Shown here one piece after another: positions 10,644 through 21,811 of a DNA stretch of 64,000 nt. The stretch spans positions 930,001 through 994,000 of the forward strand of contig OY723311.1 of assembly GCA_963210315.1 (NCBI GenBank), read 5' to 3'. How positions within the stretch are numbered: the first letter of the stretch is position 1; every line of letters starts with the position of its first letter. The position numbers and the translations under genes were made by a program. A model generated the notes under the pieces. It was not told the origin of the DNA. It ran no database searches and saw only the letters and a list, made by a program, of their open reading frames with translations. This DNA comes from Rhynchopus euleeides (taxonomy: Eukaryota; Euglenozoa; Diplonemea; Diplonemida; Diplonemidae).

Positions 10644-10646
10644 CTA
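10618..10646 (-). promoter_or_regulatory. possible UAG readthrough site with downstream hairpin
   Basis: On the minus strand the TAG at 10646-10644 is followed by GGGGGTGAGG and, about 11 nt after the stop, by a CCCCC/GGGGG stem (10632-10628 with 10623-10619) around a four-base loop. UAG-G plus a structure 8-11 nt downstream is the layout of gag-pol readthrough signals. The overlapping GTGA could instead allow termination-reinitiation. This is an inference from layout only. Confidence 0.4.
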
Positions 10647-11312
10647 GTAGGGGGTGTAGCGCTTAGCCCCCCTCCACAGTAGGGGTGCCTTGCCGTTCTT
10701 GCCCGCGCCCTTTCCCGCCACTCGGGGTGTGTCGGTGACGTCCTGATCAGCTGCCGCGTCCCCTTGTCCGGCCTCGGCCCCTTTGTTCCCGGGCGCGGGT
10801 TGCTGAGGGGGGGGTAGCTGCTCGGACGCCGGGGGCTGCCCTTCGCCTCCGCATCCAGGGTCAGGCTGCTGCTGCTGCGGTGCGGGCACGGGTGTATCCC
10901 CGGGCGCAGGGGCGGCTGCGGGCGCTGCGGAGGTGGCGGTGGTGGTGTTGTTGTTGCTATCAGACGCGGGGGGTTCGAGGTCAGCGTTGGCTGTGGGGGC
11001 AGGTTGGTCAGCCCCTGCCGGTGGTGGCGCGATTGCCGTTTTGGTCTGGGCCGGCTCCGCTGTTGCCGCCACTGGGGGGGGTGGCGCCGTTGTTGCTGTT
11101 GTTGTTGCTGCCGTTGCCGTAGCATGGCGCAGCGCCTCCCTCACCTGCACATCCTCGCGGATGACCTCTTGCAGGGTCGCCGAGGCCCTCTCCCGTTCCC
11201 TGGAGGTGTCCCTGCCCTCGCGGTTGCGGGCCCGCCGCGGGGAGCGGCACCGGCTCCTGCGCTGCTCACCTGGCCTCCCCCGGGCGGGCTGGGCATGGTA
11301 GTGGTGGTGGAG
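10644..11312 (-). CDS. LINE linker region between two in-frame UAG codons
   Basis: Open in exactly the frame of ORF1 and ORF2 from the codon after TAG 11315-11313 to TAG 10646-10644. It opens with a basic Arg/Ser block (QRRSRCRSPRRARNREGRD), then an amphipathic segment (TSRERERASATLQEVIRED), then Ala/Pro/Thr/Gln-rich low complexity, and ends GKAPLLWRGAKRYTPY. No ATG near its start was found, so it is probably made as an extension of ORF1 by readthrough of the UAG. The basic block would suit RNA binding. No family is recognised. Confidence 0.6.
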   Translation of the reverse strand, partial: LHHHYHAQPARGRPGEQRRSRCRSPRRARNREGRDTSRERERASATLQEVIREDVQVREALRHATATAATTTATTAPPPPVAATAEPAQTKTAIAPPPAGADQPAPTANADLEPPASDSNNNTTTATSAAPAAAPAPGDTPVPAPQQQQPDPGCGGEGQPPASEQLPPPQQPAPGNKGAEAGQGDAAADQDVTDTPRVAGKGAGKNGKAPLLWRGAKRYTPY

Positions 11313-13116
11313 CTAGGCGAGGTGCGCCCTCGTCTCCTCCGCGACTGCCCGCTGTGATTCAGCGAGCTCGGCGCGCATCCCCTCCAGCTGCCGCCGCCCG
11401 TCTGCCACCATTGCCTGCTGGGCGTCATTGCCCACGCGCTGCCTGCCCAGCTCCTCCCGGAGCTCGCCCAGCTGCTGCTCGCTCGCAGCCCGCAGGCCGT
11501 CCGCAGTCGCCTGCGCTGTCGCCTGCACGTCGGCGAGGGCGGCTGTCAGGCGCGCGTCCGCCTGGGCTTGGCTGAGGCGCCCCTCCTCGGCGACGGCGGC
11601 CAACCGCGACAGCAGCTCCACCCCTTGCTGTTGCTGCTCACCTAGCGCGGCCGTGATGCGGGCGACCTCCGCCTGTCCCGCGCTGCTCACCCGCTTCTGT
11701 TCGTCCTTGAAGGACTTGAACTCCTTGCGGAGGCCGCTCATGCCCGTCTGCAGGGACTTCGCCTGGAGCTGGGGCAGTGCCTGCTGCGCCTCCCCCACGC
11801 TCCCCTGCAGCCCCAGCATCGCTTCCCGGGCCCCCTGCACCTCCGCGAGCAGGGCGTGGCGGTGCTCCTCGCTCTGGTCGTGGCGGGTGGTGTGCTGCTG
11901 CAGCTGCTCCCGCACTGCCCGAAGGCTCGCCTCCAGCGTCGCCGCCCTCCCGCCGAGGGCCTCACCCCTGCGGCGCTCTTCCCCGAGGCCGCTCTCCGCG
12001 TCCTTGCGCAGGCCAACAAGCAGGCCGCGCAGCTCCCCGTGCACTCGGGCGTGCTCCACGCCCTGCCCCTCCAGCTGCGCCTTCAGCTCGCGCACAGCCT
12101 TCGGTGTGCCAGGCTGGGGGGGAGTCGCGGCGGGACGCTCCTGGAGGTCGTCCAGCTGGCGCTGCTGGGCTGCCAGGCGCTGCAGGAGCTCATCCTGCCG
12201 GGCCTGCTGCTCCCCGAGCTGCTGCTGGAGTCGCCGTACCTCGGCGCGCTCCCCCTGCGCGGCTGCCTTCTGCTCCCCAAGCTCCTGTTGAAGTCGCCGC
12301 ACTTCGGCGCGCTCCCCTTGCGTGGCCGCCTGCTGGTGGCCTTGTTGTGTAGCGAGTTGTTGCTCAAGGCGCTGTCGCTGCTGGTCCTGCTGCCTCTGCT
12401 GCTCCTTGAGCAGATCGTGCAGGCGCTGCACCTCCTGCTGCAGCGCGGGTACGCCGTCCTGCGTGGCGCCGGCGCCAGGGTCGGCTGCGGTGGCGGCGGC
12501 GGTGGTTGCGGCGGGGTCGTGGCCGAGGGCCACGAGGCGGCGGCCCAGACGCTCCAGGTCCTTCTGGAGCCGCTCCACACGCTGGCGGGCCTGCTGCGCG
12601 TGCTGCTGCGCGGCCGCCGCGGCGCCACCCCCGCGTCCGGTCTTCCCCAGGTGCGTCCTGGACTTGGCGGCCCGGCCCGCCTTCGCCGCCGCCTCGCGCT
12701 CTTCCCGCACTCTGGCCTGGAGGCCATCGTACCGCCTCTTGAGGCGGTCCAGCTCCTCTCCCTTCTTCCGCTCCTCCGCCTGCCGCCGCTTCTCCTCCTC
12801 CAGCAACGCCGTGTCCGTGAGAGCCACGGCCTTGCCGTTCACCTGCACCGACCATGTGGGGGGGGTGCCAGAGGGGGGGGGGGCTGTCCGCGATGATGAC
12901 GGCTACGCCGTCCTTCGGCTCCTCGACATGCGCCTCCCACTGGAGGTGGCGGAGGATGGCGCGGACATGCGCCGCGCGGTACAGGGGGGGGAGGGGCCCG
13001 AGGGTGTATTCCCGGGGTTCGTTGAAAACGAGGGGGGGCAGGGGGGCGGCCTGTTGGCCACCGGCCTGGGGGCCGGTGTTACCGGAGGAGACCCCGTGGA
13101 GGTCGGCCTGTGACAT
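11313..13116 (-). CDS. LINE ORF1, coiled-coil nucleic-acid-binding-type protein (frame break in G run)
   Basis: The probable start is the ATG at 13116 (MSQADLHGVSSG). About 80 residues run in one frame (…VFNEPREYTLGPLPPLY, AAHVRAILRHLQWEAHVEEP) to two G runs at 12857-12864 and 12876-12887. There the reading shifts to the frame that continues from 12848 to a TAG at 11315-11313. The second part (over 500 residues) is a long heptad-like coiled coil rich in Gln, Glu, Arg, Ala and Leu (LEEEKRRQAEERKKGEELDR onward), with GEQQQQG-type and LQQELGEQK-type repeats. A trimeric coiled coil is normal for LINE ORF1 proteins. The shift may be an assembly error in the homopolymer, a mutation or a programmed slip. 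The TAG is followed in frame by the linker ORF. Confidence 0.75.
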
Positions 13117-14013
13117 CCTGCCCGTGTATCCCTCTCTCCTCCGGTGGGTGTGGGTGTGCGAGTATGGAGTGGGGGGGCAGGGCGAGAGGGATTGAGAGAG
13201 GGAGAGAGAGGGAGAGATGCACGCTCCTGCCGAAGCAAGCCAAAAGAAAACTATGCCCCCCCCCCCTCCTCCCCGCCCAGCAAAGAAACCCAAACAAATA
13301 GAACTCAAAAAAGCACGGGGGGATGGGGGGGGGGGTATGCCCGAGCACCTCTTCTTCTTCTCCTCCTCCTCCCTCCCCCACCCCTCCTCCCCACACCACA
13401 CACACACACACACACACACACCGCTCTTCACACTTTACCCCCTGCTCCTCCCGGCTGCCAATATTCTGCAAACGTATCTGAGCCTCCAGTTGTGTATGGA
13501 GTGAGCGCACCGCAGTCTCCATACAATCACATATCCCCTGATTTGTCTGGAAGCTGCCGTTGTGCCTGTCAAATTTTTTTTCCCGCCTGCATTTTTTGCT
13601 GTGCGATCCCGGGTAGGGCGCACAAACAACGCCTTATCTTTTCCCCCCCTCCCCCCTCCCCCCCCCCCTCCCCCGTGTGTCAGTGTGACACACGGAGACA
13701 GTCATACCAGGGGGGGGGGGGGGGGAGGGCGGTTCCGCAGCAGGGGGGCGGGGGGCGGGGGGTACAGTCGTCCCGGTCAGGTTGTTGCAACACATGCTGC
13801 AGGAAAGAGTTTTGCATTTGTTTCTCCCACCACTCCCCCCACCGCCCCACCTCCAAACACCCACACCCCCAAGTACTGTCGGGAGGGGGGGAAGGGTGAT
13901 GCATGTGGAAGCAAAAAAGTATACTCCCGACAAAAACCGATAGCATCAGGCTTCAGTTTGCCGAGCTCACAGCTGCTCGTGAATGTCGACAGTCAAAAAC
14001 AAACAAAAATATC
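13117..14013. other. non-coding, simple repeats upstream of the LINE
   Basis: Holds a GAGA-rich tract (about 13181-13215), a poly-C/TTC tract, a CA microsatellite (about 13398-13422) and poly-C and poly-G runs at 13640-13740. It may include the LINE 5' untranslated region. Open frames here are low complexity and I accept none. Confidence 0.5.
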
Positions 14014-14019
14014 AACCGG

Positions 14020-15695
14020 CATGGTTGCATAGCGGCCGTTTTAAAAAATCCCTTGTATTTTGTGGACTTGCAAAAACGGCCGCTGATTTTCAGCATTTTA
14101 AAAAACGGCCGTTTTTTTTACCTGGGAATTTTGTATGGGGCGTGGGTCAGCAGGCGAGATCCCACCACCAGGAGTGCCTCCCCACTGCAAGGGATACCCT
14201 GCAGCAAGCATTGTGAGCGCGCCTTCAAGTATGATGCGAAGAGTTCAGACTTTGTGGACCACTTTGACGGACCGCGCCATATCAAGAAGAAGAAGAACGC
14301 AGCGTTGAAAGTGCAGAGCCAGGGAAACAGCTGGCGCTGTCGGAGTGCGATACCCTCAGTGGCAGGCTTGCAACTTCGGATCGCCCGGGGTGCGTTGTTC
14401 ACCGGATCACCGGCTGGCATGATGCATGATGCTGTCAAGAAGTGTGTCCCGAGGAGGGGCTGAACATGGTTGCGGCCAATCTAGGCACGTGTGTCGTGGA
14501 TGACCGTGCAGGCAGAGGTGGGCAGGTGTCGCTCACTGGCATCAGGGCTCTTCCGACAGAGCTTTCCCTTGATCTCGGCGACAGCACCCCGGATGAGAAG
14601 GACACCGCCTTCGCTGATTTATTCCCGAAGGCACGGGCGATCATCCCGGGCAATATGCAGCACCAGCTGGATGGGTTCACGACCGCACTGGCGCTGAAGG
14701 ATGTGCTGTGCCACATCTCTGACGCAGCTGAGAGGGAGAAGCAGGCGAGCAAGACGGCACCACCGGCCGTGCGATCCCGCTTCTCTCCGACACACACTAC
14801 CTGCACCGCTTGAGTGGATCTGCACCTTGCACCACGTCCCCGGGCATTTATACAATCTTCCGGGCCCGCTGCAGGACAGCGGCCCTGCTACGTGTGCGTC
14901 GCTTCTGCAGTTGGCAGAGATGCCCACGAAATCGCTGGGCTCGAGTCCCACCTGCAGGCCGCCGTCCGCCTGACGGCACCCCTCGCATCGCTGCTCCAGA
15001 AGTATGCGCAGCTGGGTGTGCCAACGGCGTGCCCCTGTCGACGCATGTACACCGACATTGAGAATGTCATCGAGAAAGTGTCTGAGGTGGGGAAGTACGA
15101 CCCCCCAGTGCCCCTGGCAGGGGAGCTGGCCTGGGCTGGCGACCGCATGCGCAGAAGGTGGGACGGCACGGAATCAGGGAAGTCCTTCTGGTTTGCGGTC
15201 CGCCGTCTGTGCCCGAGCGCGTACGGCCGCATTAGTCGTAGGGGTGTCAGAACTCCGGTGCCACCTCCCCTCTGTTTCGGGGAGGTCACGAGCAGGGCCT
15301 GGGTGATCTACGACGAGGCCACCACGTTCCGAGGGTGTGCTGGATTTCTGGGACAACCCGGGGGCGAACCGGGCTGCTACACTCCTCTCTGCTCTCGGGT
15401 GTCTGCTGCTTGTCGAGCGACAGGCAGGGCGGAAGCCATTTTTCTTTGTACAGTCGACAGAGAATCGCAGTGCCCAATGTCATGTGCAGGCAACAGGGAG
15501 CTGTCAAGTGTGTTTCCTCAGCTCGGTACGGTACGCAGGAGGCGAATCTCCAAAGGAAAATAGGAGGGGGAAAAAACGGCCGTTTTTTCGCCAACAAAAC
15601 ATGAAAACGGCCGTTTTTATATTTCGGTAGCGGGAACTGAGGTAGTGAATTCTCAGAAAATCCACTCCCTCCATGACGGCCGTTATGACACTATG
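14020..15695. mobile_element. 1.68-kb TIR element, copy 1, 6-bp target duplication
   Basis: Begins CATGGTTGCATAGCGGCCGT and ends with the inverted CATAGTGTCATAACGGCCGT (16 of 20 matching). Direct AACCGG lies on both sides (14014-14019 and 15696-15701). Subterminal AAAACGGCCGTTTT-type palindromes sit at both ends. The interior has broken frames, including a Cys/His segment followed by a Lys-rich stretch (about 14205-14310) and a WDGTESGKSFWF segment (about 15155-15195). These read like decayed coding sequence, so this looks like a non-autonomous or decayed element. A second nearly identical copy is at 43953-45632. Superfamily unresolved; 6-bp duplications are uncommon. Confidence 0.8.
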
Positions 15696-15701
15696 AACCG
15701 G

Positions 15702-17599
15702 ATTTGAAAACGTTTTTTGTCGGAGGATATGTGATAAACTGGAGCGCACGCTCAACATCGACAGAGCTGCCCTGTGCTCCGCCAGGCGAGTAGTACCATT
15801 TTGCTGGGAGACCCTTTCTTGTGGCTGATGGTGGGTGTGATACCGGTGCTGTTTCGATGTGCGAGTCACGAATTTCCGACTACCCTCTCAGGAAAACGGA
15901 GAGATCAACGCGATGATACGATATTCTGGCTTCAACAAGTCTCGCCATTACCACCAATTCCTCTTTTTCTTTGCCATCACCGGCGAAGGAAAAAAAAAGC
16001 ACGGACCGTTTAGGCGAGCCTGAAGAGAAAAAAAACCAAAAAATGCCTCTGCAGAACCCACACCCCCCTCTTGCCTTCCCTGCACCCCCCCCCCCCTTGC
16101 CGCCCCCGCCCCCGCCCCAAACATTTGGTGGAAAAAAAAGCTCTCATCATCTTTCCATGTGCCGCCCCCAACTATGCCCTCATTTATTCTTGGTTCTCCA
16201 TAACACCATCTCCCCCTCCAATCGGTGTCGGATGACTTAGTGCTTCGCCCCATTAAGCCAGATGATCGGACTGGTCCTGACAGGTGCCAAAAAAAAGAAA
16301 GGCGTGGGCGACATCAAGTACAGTATACATACCCTGGAAAATGTCGTCACCCGTACTCTCCCTCTCTTCAGTGAGTTTCTTTGGATCAATATTCTCATTC
16401 GTCCCCCCCCCCCCTCCCCAGCGGTAGCCGATGGGCTCAAACCGGATTGTTGCGGCTTTTTTTGCTGGATCTTGCGACCCCCATTCGCACCACTTCATCA
16501 GATTGGGGAGTAGTGTACACAAGGGGTGGGAGTCTGTGTTCCAACAAAGCATTTGCGCCGCTTCACGACGGAGATGTTTTTTTCTTCTTCTTGCGAATGA
16601 CTGCGCCAACATGAGAGTTGGAATGAGATTGTTTTTCTTGTTCAAATCGTATGTTATGGGCACGGTTGAAACAGGAAGGGGAAAAAAACAGGAACTGCCC
16701 AGCCAGAAAAAAAATAAATACGTTCACACAAAGAACGCAGCTCTGAGTCGTTTTCCTGTGCACCTGATCACCGATGCCTTCTTCTCAGCGCCTCTCGGGG
16801 AAACTGCACCCTGATATTCAGGAGCTCCAGTTGCAGCGAGCCTTGAGGCCTTCGAAACCCAGGCTTGTTGAATAAAGCCTGGCCCAATACGGCAGACACC
16901 CAGACCTAGAGGGAGATGTGTTATCTTCTGGAGTCTTCCTTCGTCCAATGCTACCATTGTCCCCCCCCGCCCCCCATCTCTCTCTGTTCTCTCTCCAAAG
17001 TTCGTGTATCTACTGGATTTTCAGACTTCCCCCACCCCCTACCCACCCACCTCGTGCATGCATCTTCACCCGATGCCCCGATTCACCCATCGTCAAGAGG
17101 GGGAGTTTTTATTGATGCTTGCTGCTCGTGCGCACAAACAAAACCCGGACTCAGGTTTCGAGCCTGATGTGCCCACTCCCCGCTCGGTGGCGGTGAGAGA
17201 TGGGGAGGAGTTGTTGCACTGCTTCTTCCCCGCTCTCTGCTCCAGCAAGAATCAAAAAAGCACACAAAATATGGTGGTGGTAGGCGAGAGGGAGGGAAGG
17301 GAGGGGAAACATGCAACGGCGGAGCAGCCCCAGTTGTGTCGATTGTCATGATGCCAGAAAACAAATTCAACGCTTTAAAAAAAATGGGGGGGGTCGGGAT
17401 AGCCCATGTCGGGCGGTTAGACACTCATCCGGTGGCTTCTGTATCTCCCATGAACCTTGACATTCTATGCTTTTGGCTTCAGCGATGTGCTGCCTTTCTT
17501 GTTGCCTGCCGTCTGTAGGGAGGGCAGGACTCACGGCAAACGAGCAGCGCTGTCCTGATTTGCTTGCAGGTGAATGCTTGTGTTCCACCCCCCCCCCCC
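15702..17599. other. non-coding, contains a diverged dispersed repeat
   Basis: No gene accepted. About 16440-16900 resembles 38590-39050 in collinear blocks (a TGCGACCCC block, a GTTCCAACAAA block and a later TGCAGCGA.CCTTGA block). The segment just before 17599 is a C run into which the next TA-flanked element inserted. Confidence 0.5.
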
Positions 17600-17601
17600 T
17601 A

Positions 17602-18749
17602 GGGGGGGTCAAATGCCACCCTTTTACGTGGACAAACACGATTTTTCAAAAAACCGGCGCAGAGGCCCCAAAGCCCCCGTAAACCCTCCAAACCCCCCCA
17701 GATCGGTCCGGAAACCCATCGAACCCCACTTTTCCACCATTCCGGGCACCTCAGGTGCCCGAATTGGGGTACCTAAATTTTGTGCCACCGTTTGGTACCG
17801 GACAGTGCCACTGTGTGGGAGGTTGGAAAAGAAAATGCCCCAACACACCACATCTGAGGGTTGCAATGCATGTTGCTTGCCAACCACGTCATCCGGTGGG
17901 TGTCAGGCGCTATGTAGGTGGCATTAGCCAGGTCTTCGATGAGTTCTGGCTTGTATATGTACCTCCCTGCCACCATGCACCGGGAGGCTGCCTGTAGGTA
18001 CGGAACAAGTCCAGATGGTCGTGTGATTCCTGTGCAGCAGTGCTCCACAACCGGGATGTGTTGACAACGACTGTTGCAACACGAGCTGTACATTCCGGGA
18101 ACACACGAAGTGCGCTGTCGTGGTACCCATTGTGCCAGAATTGGTACTTGCTGCGGTCTACTTTGCCTGGCCCAAGAGCACTGGTACTGAACAGTGCAAT
18201 ATGCGTGGCGAGGTGAATGCAACGGAAGCGCGCAAAGTCAATACAGCTCTCGGATGGCGGGTGGTGGTGTCACTAGTGTGTGACGTTCACTCGAGGATAC
18301 AACGCATCACAATGAATCAGCAACCGTGGACCGAGTACAATACGCTCTCTGTGGCTGGTGTGGGGGACAAAGGCAGTGCCTGTGCCGCAGGCAGGGAGGT
18401 ACATATACAAGCCAGAACACATCGAAGACCTGGCTGATGCCACCTACATAGCGCCTGACACCCACCGGATGACGTGGTTGGCAAGCAACATGCATTGCAA
18501 CCCTCAGATGTGGTGTGTTGGGGCATTTTCTTTTCCAACCTCCCACACAGTGGCACTGTACGGTACCAAACGGTGGCACAAAATTTAGGTACCCCAATTC
18601 GGGCACCTGAGGTGCCCGGAATGGTGGAAAAGTGGGGTTCGATGGGTTTCCGGACCGATCTGGGGGGGTTTGGAGGGTTTACGGGGGCTTTGGGGCCTCT
18701 GCGCCGGTTTTTTGAAAAATCGTGTTTGTCACCCCCATTTGACCCCCCC
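17602..18749. mobile_element. TA-flanked long-TIR element, family 1 copy 1
   Basis: Begins GGGGGGGTCAAATG after TA (17600-17601) and ends with the inverted CATTTGACCCCCCC before TA (18750-18751). The inverted repeats are about 370 bp each, leaving a core of about 420 bp. The core has a plus frame (about 18120-18437) whose translation is shared by all three copies (MRGEVNATEARK, then ALGWRVVV), possibly an old coding remnant. No catalytic motif is seen, so it is non-autonomous. TA duplication suggests Tc1/mariner-type mobilisation. Confidence 0.75.
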
Positions 18750-18768
18750 TACCCCCCCCCCCCCCCTA

Positions 18769-20362
18769 GGCATACAGTGCAAACGATAATTATTATCGCA
18801 CATATACCAGATACGATAATTTTCGGAAAATTATCGCATACGATAATTTATTATCGCATACGATAATCCATTATCGTATGATGCGATAATCCCATTATCG
18901 TATACGACCGGATACGATAATTATTATCGTATGCGATAACATACGATAATCCCATTATCGTATGCGATACCCACCTGATTTTGCCCGAAACCAATCACCG
19001 AAATCTCCAGTTTACCACCGCCAAACGCCACCAAACCCCGCCAAGGGCCACAATCAGCCACAAAATAGAGATCACTACCATTCTCCCAGCCCCAGGAAGG
19101 GTAAGATGAGCCTGTGGGGTCCGGTGCTGCAGGCAGGGTACGCGTACTGGTCTGTGTCCGGGCTGCTGTGGTCATCGACAAGGCTGTGTGGTCTGTCCGA
19201 AGGAGGTGGATGGTGGTCTCCCTCAGGTGGATCGCGTCTCTCCAATCCTGCATGGGCTCAGGTGTCTCCAGATGATCATCACCCCTTGCCTTGCTGTCGG
19301 TGAGGATGGCGCCCGAGCTCCGCCTTGTAGCGCAGCGGAGTCGTGCAGGTCAGGCAGGCTCCTTGAGGCCTCCGAGGTGATGTGCGCGCGCCACCCCGTG
19401 GTTCCTTGTAGAGTTGCAGACAGGTCCGTGCGCACGGTGGGAGCGTTCGTATCGCCCGTTCCGTGCCAGGTCCTGAAGAATACCTTTGGTTGAGTATTGC
19501 CTCTCTCGGGTTCAAACCCCATTCAAGGTCCTTCGCTATGTCATCACTGGTCGTCAGTCAGAGGGGAAGAACGGTGTTCCTCACTTTTTCACTGCTCACG
19601 GGAGCGAAGGCCAAGTCCAACATAAGTGGTAGCCTTGAAGAGAAATCTCCTGATCTCTCCAAACATTGCACCGAAGACCACACCTGCCTATCAGGTTCTT
19701 CCCCATCAGTCGAACAGTCTTTCTTGTTCATGTTCTGGGCAGGGTGCTCTGTCTCGGTCACCCCGACACCTGCTTCAACTAGGCTAGCCCAACGTCTTCC
19801 CTCAGTGTTCTCACAGGGGTGTCCTCAGTATCTGGGTCCCGACGGCAAGGCAGCGTACCAGTCGGCTTTGCGAACCCGCAACAGGCTGTACTGGTGGTTG
19901 CATACCGCCGCAAGTATGACCCTGTTGCTGCGTAGTCATGTTTTCCATGAAGTGGGGTGGCGACAGGGTGTAAGTCACGAGGGGAAGGGCATGTGGAACG
20001 GCCACTGCCCAATCCCCAGAGTCCTCTCCGCACCACTGTGCCTGAAACTTCTTCAGACAGACATAGTGATGTGCATGTCATGGCACTATGTGTGTTGTGT
20101 CTCTGCTACCCATTTGTGAGGGACATTCTACACTTCTGAGTGAAGCCCCCCGTCACCAATAATTCAAAGAAGCAAAAATGGCAGCTTCCGGCTCCACTTT
20201 TACCACTTTTTCAATGTGCTCTGGGCTGATTTCTGGTTTTCCGAAAATCTCAAAAAAATTATCGCACCATTATCGTATATTATCGTATACGATAATATAC
20301 GATAATGGGAATACGATAATAATTATCGTATGCGATAATAATTATCGTTTGCACTGTATGCC
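18769..20362. mobile_element. TA-flanked element with ATTATCG palindromes, family 2
   Basis: Termini GGCATACAGTGCAAACGATA and its complement are flanked by TA (18767-18768 and 20363-20364). Both ends carry dense ATTATCGTATACGATAAT-type palindromes (18788-18965 and 20250-20350). The interior includes a minus-strand remnant (about 19120-19253) resembling the C-terminal part of a LINE RNase H ORF, also found at 30.3-31.0 and 41.5-41.8 kb. The segment 19108-20030 recurs at about 41660-42510. The right TA is also the left TA of the next element. Confidence 0.72.
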
Positions 20363-20364
20363 TA

Positions 20365-21512
20365 GGGGGGGGTCAAATGCCCCCCTTTTACGTGGATAAA
20401 CACGATTTTTCAAAAAACCGGCGCAGAGGCCCCAAAGCCCCCGTAAACCCTCCAAACCCCCCCAGATCGGTCCGGAAACCCATCGAACCCCACTTTTCCA
20501 CCATTCCGGGCACCTCAGGTGCCCGAATTGGGGTACCTAAATTTTGTGCCACCGTTTGGTACCGTACAGTGCCACTGTGTGGGAGGTTGGAAAAGAAAAT
20601 GCCCCAACACACCACATCTGAGGGTTGCAATGCATGTTGCTTGCCAACCACGTCATCCGGTGGGTGTCAGGCGCTATGTAGGTGGCATTAGCCAGGTCTT
20701 CGATGAGTTCTGGCTTGTATATGTACCTCCCTGCCTGCGGCACAGGCACTGCCTTTGTCCCCCACACCAGCCACAGAGAGCGTATTGTACTCGGTCCACG
20801 GTTGCTGATTCATTGTGATGCATTGTATCCTCGAGTGAACGTCACACACTAGTGGCACCACCACCCGCCATCCGAGAGCTGTATTGGCTTTGCGCGCTTC
20901 CGTTGCATTCACCTCGCCACGCATATTGCACTGTTCAGTACCAGTGCTCCTGGGCCAGGCAAAGTAGACCGCAGCAACTACCAATTCTGGCACAATGGGT
21001 ACCACGACAGCGCACTTCGTGTGTTCCCGGAATGTACAGCTCGTGTTGCAACAGTCGTTGTCAACACATCCCGGTTGTGGAGCACTGCTGCACAGGAATC
21101 ACACGACCATCTGGACTTGTTCCGTACCTACAGGCAGCTCCCGGTGCATGGTGGCAGGGAGGTATGTATACAAGCCAGAACACATCGAAGACCTGGCTAA
21201 TGCCACCTACATAGCGCCTGACACCCACCGGATGACGTGGTTGGCAAGCAACATGCATTGCAACCCTCAGATGTGGTGTGTTGGGGCATTTTCTTTTCCA
21301 ACCTCCCACACAGTGGCACTGTACGGTACCAAACGGTGGCACAAAATTTAGGTACCCCAATTCGGGCACCTGAGGTGCCCGGAATGGTGGAAAAGTGGGG
21401 TTCGATGGGTTTCCGGACCGATCTGGGGGGGTTTGGAGGGTTTACGGGGGCTTTGGGGCCTCTGCGCCGGTTTTTTGAAAAATCGTGTTTGTCACCCCCA
21501 TTTGACCCCCCC
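20365..21512. mobile_element. TA-flanked long-TIR element, family 1 copy 2
   Basis: Same termini as copy 1 (eight Gs then TCAAATG), TA at 20363-20364 and 21513-21514, about 370-bp inverted repeats. Relative to copy 1 the core lies in the opposite orientation: its shared frame is on the minus strand (about 21005-20688). Followed by a long C run. Confidence 0.75.
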
Positions 21513-21811
21513 TACCCCCCCCCCCCCCCCCTCTCCCACCCTCCCACACGGTGCACTAGTTTGGTAGTTACGAGTGACCTCAACTAGTGGAGTCGACAAC
21601 CTCAAACTCGACAACTGCCAGTTGTCGACTCGACAACTGGCACTTGTCGAGTCGACAACTGGCAGTTGTCGACTCGACAACTCTATACACTGTACTGCAG
21701 GAAGAACGCCCAAATATGAAGGGAAAAACGCACAGTTGGGTGTGTGCTTGGGATATGAGGTGTGGTGGCATATCAGCGCTGGACTTTGTTGCGAATTTCC
21801 TTGTCCCCTTC

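Larger units (their letters stand above)
4466..13116 (-). mobile_element. non-LTR retrotransposon (APE-type, with OTU protease and RNase H)
   Basis: A near-intact LINE read right to left: ORF1 coiled coil (13116-11313), an Arg/Ala/Pro-rich linker (11312-10644), and ORF2 (10643-4581) with OTU, APE endonuclease, RT, zinc knuckle, RNase H and a Cys/His tail. APE-RT-RNase H order places it near the I-type groups of non-LTR elements. I see no clear poly(A) tail or target-site duplication, so both outer limits are approximate; the 3' end is placed between the scramblase stop and the ORF2 stop. The uninterrupted ORF2 of more than 2,000 codons suggests recent activity. Confidence 0.85.

Noticed and set aside
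11354-12896. Plus-strand Leu- and Arg-rich frames opposite LINE ORF1
   Set aside because: They are complements of the coiled-coil codons; no family motifs, and the minus frame explains the sequence.
4581-13116. Reassignment of UAG to a sense codon in this organism
   Set aside because: The crotonase, the scramblase (preferred exon model) and the hAT transposase all end at TAG followed by low-complexity or non-coding sequence, so UAG works as a stop in ordinary genes.
19500-19525. tRNA T-arm-like GGGTTCAAACCCC (also near 42015)
   Set aside because: Lies inside the family 2 interior repeat; no cloverleaf can be drawn.
17602-21512. Frames in the family 1 inverted repeats as genes
   Set aside because: The same sequence reads in both directions at both ends of each copy; it is repeat DNA, with only the small core frame possibly an old coding remnant.
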